Source: Priapulus caudatus (lineage: Eukaryota; Priapulida; Priapulimorpha; Priapulimorphida; Priapulidae). From it: 20,422 bases of DNA. Numbering within the stretch: position 1 is the stretch's first letter; every line of letters starts with the position of its first letter. This document shows, in pieces, positions 10,040 through 17,152 of the stretch. The notes beneath the pieces were generated by a model, which saw only the letters and a list, made by a program, of their open reading frames with translations, did not search any database and was not told the origin of the DNA. Location: positions 107,568 through 127,989 of the forward strand of contig NW_014577491.1 of assembly GCF_000485595.1 (NCBI RefSeq), in the 5' to 3' direction. The position numbers were made by a program, and so were the translations under genes.

Positions 10040-10987
10040 TCACTTGCTCTTGCAGTATGACAGAATCTTATCCACGATCTGCATGTAGGCCGCAGTGGCC
10101 GGAGAGTCAGGCGCTTCAGTAAGAAACGACTTGCCCTCATCGCAGCAACGACCGATGCGCGGATCGAGAGGGAGTGCCCCGAGAAACGGCACGCCCATAT
10201 CAGCGCACATCTTCGCCGCGCCTCCCGTCGTCGGAGGAAAGATCTGCGACTCCGTCTCGCACTTGGGGCACACAAACCGGCTCATGTTCTCGACGACGCC
10301 GATGATCGGCAGCGCCACCTTGCGGCAGAAGTTGATCTCCTTGCGCACGTCGAGCAGCGCGACCTCCTGTGGCGTCGTCACGACGACGGCGCCGTCGACC
10401 TCGCTGCCGCGGAGGTACTGCACGAGCGAGATGTGCTCGTCGGAGGTGCCCGGCGGCGTGTCGACGACAAGGAAGTCCACCTCCCCCCAGTCGACGTCGC
10501 GGAGGAACTGTTTGATGATGCCGTTCTTCTTCGGCCCACGCCATATCACCGCGTCGTCGGCGCGCGCGAGAAGGAAGCCGACCGACATCACGGAGAGGTT
10601 GTCCGTCACGTAGACGGGCGACCAGCCCGAGCCGCTCTGGTGCACCTGCTCGCCCTCGACGCCGAGAATGCGCGGCGCCGACGGCCCGCACACGTCCACG
10701 TCGAGCAGTGCCACCTGGCGGTCGTCGCGGCCGTCGGCGAGCGCGCGTGCGAGGTGCGCGGCGACCGTGCTCTTGCCGACGCCGCCCTTGCCGGAGAGAA
10801 CGAGCAGCTTGTGGCGGACGGACGCCATGCGCTCACGCACGAGCTCAACGTCCGGGTCAGGAGCGGCCGCCGCGCCGGACGCACACACGTTCTGGTTCGG
10901 ACACCCCTCACAAGAGGGCGCCTTCCCGGCTGCTTCGCTGCTTGTACCTGGGCAGTGCTCCGGGGCATTGTCTGGTACGTCTGCCAT
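10040..10987 (-). CDS. NUBP1: Cytosolic Fe-S cluster assembly factor NUBP1 (Nbp35 family), single exon
   Basis: 315 aa, close to the usual NUBP1 length. The family forms a scaffold with NUBP2 that builds [4Fe-4S] clusters in the cytosol for extra-mitochondrial proteins. Visible features: the N-terminal ferredoxin-like cysteines Cys12, Cys26, Cys29 and Cys35 (C-x13-C-x2-C-x5-C), the deviant Walker [10 protein letters not shown] (66-74), [10 protein letters not shown] (94-103), [16 protein letters not shown] (112-127), [11 protein letters not shown] (175-185), and the C-terminal CPKC (240-243) that binds the bridging cluster. The start has a strong context, AAGATGG. The reading frame is unbroken and GC-rich against AT-rich flanks. 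Position 237 reads MSRF where the family usually has MSGF. Lack of introns contrasts with the other genes here and could mean a retrocopy or intron loss; intact motifs favour function. Confidence 0.95.
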   Translation of the reverse strand: MADVPDNAPEHCPGTSSEAAGKAPSCEGCPNQNVCASGAAAAPDPDVELVRERMASVRHKLLVLSGKGGVGKSTVAAHLARALADGRDDRQVALLDVDVCGPSAPRILGVEGEQVHQSGSGWSPVYVTDNLSVMSVGFLLARADDAVIWRGPKKNGIIKQFLRDVDWGEVDFLVVDTPPGTSDEHISLVQYLRGSEVDGAVVVTTPQEVALLDVRKEINFCRKVALPIIGVVENMSRFVCPKCETESQIFPPTTGGAAKMCADMGVPFLGALPLDPRIGRCCDEGKSFLTEAPDSPATAAYMQIVDKILSYCKSK

Positions 10988-11144
10988 CTTGCGTTAGCGG
11001 TGTCTTGCAGATAATTCCACGACTGAAGTGATATGTCTTCAGGGACTTATCAGGTAGATTTGTTGGAACTTGAGAAAGCTTATCACCAGCTTATCACCAG
11101 CTTATCGAGTGATGAAATGTTTGCGTATCCACGTCACTAGCAAT
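10988..11144 (-). other. Short VMA21-NUBP1 spacer
   Basis: 157 bp between the VMA21 stop and the NUBP1 ATG on the same strand. It must hold the VMA21 3' UTR and the NUBP1 5' region, yet contains no AATAAA or ATTAAA on the minus strand. A tandem CAGCTTATCAC repeat lies at about 11087-11105. Confidence 0.5.
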
Positions 11145-11557
11145 CTACTGCTCCTTCTGCACTTTCAGGTCGTCTTTCTCGATAAATGCGACGTACACAA
11201 ATGCAGCCAATACCGCGTTGACAGCGAGGATTGCACAGATTGCTGGGTAGATAGAGTTCAAGGGTGGGGCTGAATTCAGCCAGTCTGTAAAATAAATCAC
11301 CACCAAATAAATACTTTGCCTTTGGTACATAATTATATAATGGTTTTAAAATGTTACCATATTTAGATAGAGAGATAGGGAGATAAACAAACAGATCAAA
11401 TCTGTGAATATGAGTGAAAATGTGGTTTTGCAATTGTTCAGGTTTCTACTTACCATCAAATATGTACTTTTTTGAAGTGAAATAGACGACGATGGGTAAG
11501 ATTACCATTAGGATACTAAATGACACCAGTTTGCCTATTGCGTTACCAGTAGATGTC
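11145..11557 (-). CDS. VMA21: VMA21, V-ATPase assembly chaperone (last two exons)
   Basis: Exons 11557-11454 and 11284-11145 on the minus strand, with acceptor TTTTTTTCAG|GAC, donor GATG|GTAAGT and acceptor TTTTACAG|ACT; the split codon joins as Asp. Eighty residues are visible of a protein usually near 100. VMA21 is an ER membrane protein that helps assemble the Vo sector of the vacuolar H+-ATPase. The first hydrophobic helix contains FSILMVILPIVVYFTSKKY and the second AICAILAVNAVLAAFVYVA, with a short lumenal loop between them, as in the family. The tail ends KVQKEQ, with Lys at -3 as in many animal VMA21s that lack a full KKxx. The first exon, encoding the short N-terminal tail, must end with two leftover bases; I could not place it. 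Confidence 0.85.
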
Positions 11558-11654
11558 CTGAAAAAAACATGAAAAAGTTAATAATAGCAACAAATAATTA
11601 GCAGACTGAGTACTATTACTACTACTAGTACTAGTACTAGTAATAGGGTATAAT

Positions 11655-11762
11655 TAGCTCTAGTACTATAGCCCGCGAATAGCTGCCTGCTTGCTGCTTG
11701 CTTTAGCTGCCTGCCGCTTGCCGCTTGCCCTAAGCTATCCGCGGGCTATAGTACTTGAGCTA
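11655..11762. mobile_element. 108-bp MITE with 9-bp target duplication
   Basis: About 30-bp terminal inverted repeats beginning TAGCTC and ending GAGCTA, two mismatches, flanked by perfect direct repeats GGGTATAAT (11646-11654 and 11763-11771). The interior is built from GCTGCCTGC/TTGC words. It lies upstream of VMA21 exon 2, probably in that gene's first intron. Confidence 0.85.
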
Positions 11763-11771
11763 GGGTATAAT

Positions 11772-13194
11772 CAACTAACAGCACTTGACAGTGTGACCTC
11801 GCTTACAAAGTATAGCCATAGGCTATGAGCGACGGTGACACCGACTGTGACTTTGATCCTGAAATTTATCACTAACGACAAGTGTGGTTTCTGCAATTAT
11901 TACCCACGTATAGACATTGTTCACGATATTATTAACCAGTTGAGTACAACTAAACAACAATTTGTGGTTTGTTATTATCTTAGAACTGCGAAGAACTACA
12001 TCGCACATACATATCGAGGATGTCACCATTTAACATTGGTCGATCGCAGCGCCGAATCGGGAAAATTCACACACGTACAAGCGCCATGTTTGGGTTACAG
12101 GCCTGAATGTCATGTTACTCATGTACCGTATATGCCCTTCCAATGTTAAGAATATATTCATATATTCCACCCGGAATCTATGAATTGAGAAGTTTTATTG
12201 TGTGTGCGTGTGTGGTGGCTAAGGTGTCTGTTCTGTTTCCTCGAAATACATAGCAAACACGGGGGTGGGGGGGCATCTCTCGGCTGCCCGAAAAGGGGGC
12301 GTGAGCAGTGACAAGTGGGCATCTTTAGTCGTAATGTCTAGTCGAGGAGGATGTAGTTTGAGTAGAGGAATTTCGTTGTTGTGTTGTCCGTAATCGTCCT
12401 TCTGTCTTCAGCTATCGCTGGACAAGTTTAAACTACAACACGTGTCACCACTATATCGGTAAGCTATTTCTGTTATCCGGCTTTGCAATTTTAGTGATTT
12501 GTGCTTAAAAGTACTTAATTCGGCACCGCGTTAAACTTGTCAACAACAAAATACTCACGGTGAAATTAAATAGGGCCTACTGCATCATGGGCTTATTATT
12601 GCAATGTTATTGCAAGCGTATTAAAAACTAATGCACTTGATTGGCAATTAAAACTAAACATAGATACGATTCTACACGAATAGTGCGGATTAATTTTATT
12701 TACACACAAAGGAAGTGGCTCATCTCTACTTCGTTTTTGGCTTTGAACTTCTCAGAACTAGAACTTAGAAGTTCATCTGTGCGTAAATTTGATCCTTTAT
12801 CACATAAACTAATAAAAAGTAAAACTTATAATTGTCACACATTAGAAGTAAGTGCTACTACTTTTTGTGTATTTACCTGACTGTTATATAGCTAAATATT
12901 TTATTCTTTCTTTTATTTATTTGCGTATTGTTTGCGATATATCCATTAATAATTATTATGTGTAGATAATCATGTGTTTTCGAATTTTTATATACAACCA
13001 CACTATACACGGTGTAGCACTGCCATGGCACTATAGTACTAGTATAATATGGAACTACATAGCATGTGAATTCTGTGTGTAGCTGGTTCGGTAGCCTTAA
13101 CGATCACTTCACAAAAGTTGCACTTCTTTCTCTACAGTCAACTTTGAAACTGGTTCTTTTCTCTTTTACATGTATCGTAAACGCACTGTGTGTA
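11772..13194. other. Long stretch without a recognised gene
   Basis: Probably includes the missing first exon and promoter of VMA21. Open frames at 11835-12149 (plus) and 12641-12880 (plus) carry no known motif. A possible 47-nt plus-strand exon at 12412-12458 has a good acceptor (CTGTCTTCAG) and donor (GGTAAGC) but no identity. Confidence 0.35.
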
Positions 13195-13203
13195 CCTGAT
13201 CAA

Positions 13204-13311
13204 TAGACCGAATAATTCTGTCCCAGATAACGTTTTATATTTTGTATGTGTTATACCAGTATAACGCATCCATAATATGAAACGTTATCTGGGACAGAAT
13301 TATTCGGTCTA
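13204..13311. mobile_element. 108-bp MITE with 32-bp inverted repeats and 9-bp target duplication
   Basis: Arms 13204-13235 and 13280-13311 are perfect complements starting TAGACCGAATAATTC. Direct repeats CCTGATCAA flank the element (13195-13203 and 13312-13320). Non-coding. The 9-bp duplication would suit a Mutator-like transposase, but termini alone do not prove it. Confidence 0.9.
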
Positions 13312-13320
13312 CCTGATCAA

Positions 13321-13700
13321 CTGCACTCTCAAGGTGAATAGGTCTACAGTGTGGCACATTCTTATGCTGGTTTTAATAGTGGTTACTCCAGTTCCTAAAT
13401 GTGTATATACTGCTGATTGTCTCAGTGGTGCTAGTGCAATGTGTCTTATTCATCCATTTACTTGCACAATTGTACACAGTCAATATATCAGGGTTCTCAC
13501 CAGGTATTTAACACATGTTGGGTGTGACATCCCTTTAAAGCTATAGCTAATTTGCATACGTAATTGATTCCAATTGATACAACTCTCACCCGGCCCTGCT
13601 CCCATTTGTCTGTAAACGACATGCCTTCTGAAGTTCTTGGGGAGAACTCTGTATATCATATTAGGAGTGAATGAAAATGAATTTTAAAGAAAACAATTCC
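13321..13700. other. No gene recognised
   Basis: An 89-codon plus-strand frame ends at 13546; part of it is the 108-bp element, so it is not a credible gene. Confidence 0.4.
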
Positions 13701-13713
13701 ATTTACTCCTGAT

Positions 13714-13870
13714 CATGCGTGCGTGCATTGTGTGCGTGCGTGCATGCATTGTGTGTGTGCGTGCGTGCGTGCGTGCATGCATTGTGTGTGTGCGTGCGTG
13801 CATGCATTGTGTGTGTGCGTGCGTGTGCGTGCGTGTGTGCGTGCGTGTGTGTGTGCGCGTGCGTGTGTAT
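13714..13870. repeat. (TGCG)n / TGCATTGTGTG minisatellite
   Basis: GTGCGTGCGTGCATGCATTGTG-like units repeated with drift into TGTGTGCG. Cysteine- and histidine-rich frames through it on both strands are artefacts. Confidence 0.85.
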
Positions 13871-14417
13871 CTATGTGTCTGACTCTAAATGTTGCTACAT
13901 CCAGCATCTTCTTTGATCATTCTTGCAAGTACAGTACTGAAGTGTCCAGAGTTCAGGCTTTGGCCAGGTACACTTACCCAGGTTTTGGACAGGTCGCGTG
14001 AGTAAGCGAGATAAGATAGCTGCATGGCAATCACCTGTTCCTGTGCTTTGTCAACAAAAGTGGAATCGTGGGAACTGTCACGCAACCGTTGTCACACTGT
14101 GTTCCCGCCAGCGAAAGGTTAACGCTCCATTATCAGTAGTGCGGATGCCTCAATGGCGTGTATGCATCCGTTTAATGCGTGTGCATAGGAAAGCGGTGTT
14201 TGCCCGTATTCGTTTGCTTGTATGCGGCCACCCGTGTATTCAGGAGTGAATAAAAACAAATCTGTTTTCATTCACGCTTGCTGTGTTGCTGTTTGTTACT
14301 AAACATGCATGTATGTATGCATGTAAGTGTCTGTTGTGGAGGAATCACCTCACAGTTTATGCTAGCAGCATTATACCCCGCATATAGTTATTAGGGAGTA
14401 GGCAGTCGATGACATTG
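13871..14417. other. No gene recognised
   Basis: Short open frames only. A CACTTAC donor-like site on the minus strand (near 13972) follows a 37-codon frame, but the phase does not fit VMA21 exon 2. Confidence 0.35.
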
Positions 14418-14424
14418 ATATAAT

Positions 14425-14472
14425 CAGGAGTGTATCAAACTTGTATATACAAAATATTTTGATACACTCCTG
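14425..14472. mobile_element. 48-bp inverted-repeat micro-element with 7-bp target duplication
   Basis: Termini CAGGAGTGTATCAAA and complement (15 bp, perfect) flanked by ATATAAT on both sides (14418-14424, 14473-14479). The outermost bases CAGGAGT...ACTCCTG equal those of the 777-bp element at 18018. Confidence 0.7.
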
Positions 14473-14479
14473 ATATAAT

Positions 14480-15300
14480 CTAGACTAAATAACAACACGA
14501 TGTATGTTAGGGGATGTGTTAGGTTGGCAGAAGTCAGTCACGGAGGTGTAATACACTATGTGATGCGATGAGATTCTGCTATAGGCCAGCAAAGCTATTG
14601 GTGTGTTCTTCGAATGGCAGTGGAGGCATTCGGTTTCATAGTTTGTCAGCACACTTGGCACAGCCAGAAATGTGAATCTAAGGAGCAGTTAGTAGCAAGG
14701 TAATTACAGATTATTGATTTACTGCTATGCTGTACATTCCACTGGAGTTGTTTACACGACATACTCAGAATCTTCAAATAGAATTTGCCGAAGGTGCGGT
14801 CAAGTGGAATAGAACAGGGGATATATACATGTCTATATATATGTATAATATAATTCTTATACAGTCAGGAGTTAATCAAACAAACGCTCTTTATTTCCGT
14901 CTGGTAATATACCTGACATGTTTTGCGTATTTGACTTACAATGGAACAATAATTATTCTGTGTTTATATGTGTCAGCGTTACATAATCCAACCACGTGGC
15001 TGCTTCTGGTGTTAATCGTGTTCTATGTGTGTAACGGGTGATTTTCGTGTTAAACTTTAGCTTCAGCACGTCATCACTGCTCGCGCGCTCCAGTTTTGCG
15101 TCGCGTTACCCCACAGCTGGGACAGCAGGACCGGCGCGGCACGCACATGTACGCGTGTACACACACACACTCGCGAACACTCTCGCGTGTATTACGGCGT
15201 GTACGCGCGCACAGCCGTATCTGCCAGCTGTGAAATCCATGCGATATAACCGGAGAGCTCGGTGATCCCGACCAGCGTCATGTGCGCCGTCGTGGGGGAG
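14480..15300. other. No gene recognised
   Basis: A 104-codon plus frame (14727-15041) contains two hydrophobic stretches but no family motif or splice support. From 15100 to 15230 the DNA becomes rich in CACGCG/CACACA words. Confidence 0.35.
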
Positions 15301-15309
15301 CCACGGGAG

Positions 15310-15990
15310 TCTCTCTCTCTCTCTTTCGCTCGCTCGCTCTCTCTCGCTCTCTCTCTCTCTGTCTCTCTCTCTCTCTCTCTCTCCTCTCTCTCTCCTCCTC
15401 TCGTCTCTATAGGCTCGCGCTTCTCATCTCTCTGCCTCTCTCTCCTCTCAGCCCCTCTTCTCCTCTCTCTCTCTCTCGTCTCTCTCTCTACTGCTCTCAT
15501 CCTTGCGTCTGCTGTCTCCTCTCGCCTAGCCGTCACTGGCTCTCATTACTCTCTTTCATATTTCTCATCTCAGCTCTGTCTCTCTCTCTCTCTTCTCTCC
15601 TCTCCCTCTCTCATCTCTCCTCTCACTCTCTAGCCTCTCTCTCCCTCTCTCCGCCTCGCGCTCTCCTTCTAACTCGATCTCTTCTCCACCTTCTCTCCCT
15701 CTCTCCTCATCCTTCTCTTCCCTCCCTCCCTTCTCGCTTCTCCTTGTCTCTTTCGCTACCCATCTCATCCTCCCTCGCCTCTCTCCGGACTTCTCGTCTC
15801 TCTCTCCTCTGTCTTCTCCCGTGTCCGCCTCTCCCTGTCCTCTCTCTCGCTTCCGCTTGTCCTATTTCTCTCGGTCCCTCTCGTTCTCTCTCGTCCTCTC
15901 GTCATCGTCTCCGTCTCTGCCCCTCTCTTCTACCGCCTATCTCTCCCCCGTCTACTCTCCCCTCTCTCTCCCCCTCTCTCGCTCGCTCGC
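15310..15990 (+). repeat. About 680-bp CT-rich pyrimidine tract
   Basis: Strongly strand-asymmetric (CT)n with CCTC and CGCT interruptions. Ser/Leu-rich open frames in two plus-strand frames and Arg/Glu-rich frames on the minus strand follow from the composition and are not genes. Confidence 0.9.
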
Positions 15991-16470
15991 GCGCACACGT
16001 GGCGAGGGGAGGAGGTCGCTGAGCTGTTAGTACAGATGCACGTCTTTGTGTGTGGACTGCCTGCAGAAAGCATGCAGGCCTGCAGGGTGGGTGAGCACTG
16101 AGCGCGTTACTCAGACCGCTGGCGTTCTCGCGGGGGGTTATGCGTCTGCTGTAAAAAAGACGCGATCGGTGGGATAGCGAGCTGTGGCTGATTCGCGTCA
16201 GAATGCACTCTGGCGTAGAGCTGGCTGTATTAATAGCAGCGGGTTGGTGTGCAAGCGAGATGGCCCTCTCCTGAGTTGTTTTTAAATATCACGGCTTTCT
16301 TCTCGCTGATATATCTAATGCCATGGGGTGTACGTGTGTGTGCGATTGGGTGGGATGAAGGGGTATTCATGTCTGTGCGTGCGTGCGTGCGTGCGTCCGT
16401 GCGTGTGCGTTGCTTGAATAAAGCAGTTAATTGGAACAAAGCAGTGAAAAGGATGAAGTGAGAAGGAAAA
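15991..16470. other. Spacer between the pyrimidine and purine tracts
   Basis: Moderately GC-rich, with a palindromic cluster CTGCAGAAAGCATGCAGGCCTGCAG near 16060-16085 and a GTGC microsatellite at 16374-16405. No gene recognised. Confidence 0.4.
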
Positions 16471-16473
16471 CAG

Positions 16474-16664
16474 AGAGACAGACGGGAGGAGAGAGAGAGA
16501 TAGAGAGAGAGAGAGACAGCGAGCGAGAGAGAAAGAGAGAGACAGAGACAGAGACAGACAGAGAGAGAGAGAGAAAGAGAGTGAGAGAGAGAGAGAGACA
16601 GAGAGCGAGAGAGAGACAGAGAGCAAGAGCGAGAGAGAGAGAAAAAAAGAGAGCAAAAGAGAGA
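16474..16664 (+). repeat. About 190-bp GA-rich purine tract
   Basis: GAGA run with CAGA interruptions, the complementary composition to the tract at 15310-15990. Roughly 490 bp upstream of the kinase-gene ATG. Confidence 0.9.
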
Positions 16665-16883
16665 CAATTATTATACGCGACGCCTGATGCGACTGCTAAC
16701 ATGGATGAGATCACCGCAGCACGCTGCTATTCGGACGGATATTTCGCATCGATGCGTCATCCTCACTACTGGAGGTCTTCGGTGTGCTACTGCTCCCTCT
16801 GAGCGCCACTCACAGCCTCGTCAGAGGTGGCGCCAGCGTGTACCAGTAGCGACTACCAGCAGCAAGCATCACATGCACCCATT

Positions 16884-17003
16884 CCTAGTTTAGCACCCCG
16901 GATTAGCTTAGCATAAAGAGCTAATAAATACCCATTTAGCTCTTGTTATTAGGTATTTATCAGCTCTTGTTAGCATATATATGCGAAGGGGTCCCAAACT
17001 AGG
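16884..17003. mobile_element. 120-bp MITE-like element upstream of the kinase gene
   Basis: Imperfect 16-bp terminal inverted repeats (left CCTAGTTTAGCACCCC, two mismatches to the right arm), flanked by ATT on both sides (16881-16883, 17004-17006). Inside, AGCTCTTGTTA occurs twice in direct orientation and an inverted copy lies at about 16916-16932. It is 150 bp upstream of the kinase ATG. Confidence 0.65.
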
Positions 17004-17078
17004 ATTGAGCAGCATCACACATTAGCGAGTAATCGCAGCAAGCATCTCACGTGCCCGCATCCTGCTTCAGGTGTGCAG

Positions 17079-17119
17079 CTTCCTCCCTGGCAACCAGCAT
17101 CTTCCTCCCCGGCAACCAG
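17079..17119 (+). repeat. 19-bp direct repeat with GGCAACC in the kinase 5' leader
   Basis: CTTCCTCCCTGGCAACCAG (17079-17097) is repeated at 17101-17119 with one change. Each copy contains GGCAAC, a half X-box. Confidence 0.6.
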
Positions 17120-17152
17120 GAGAAGCTGCGCGATGATGGTTAGAAGACGGTG

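Noticed and set aside
12412-12458. Possible 47-nt plus-strand exon with good splice sites
   Set aside because: No partner exon or family found; kept only as a note.
13885-14085. Candidate first exon of VMA21 on the minus strand
   Set aside because: The donor leaves phase 0, but VMA21 exon 2 needs two leftover bases; the sequence is also unlike VMA21 N-termini.
14727-15041. 104-codon frame with hydrophobic segments
   Set aside because: Hydrophobicity follows from AT-rich codons; no motif, start context or splice sites.
15192-16802. Ser/Leu-rich and Arg/Glu-rich frames up to 246 codons
   Set aside because: Direct translations of CT/GA repeats.
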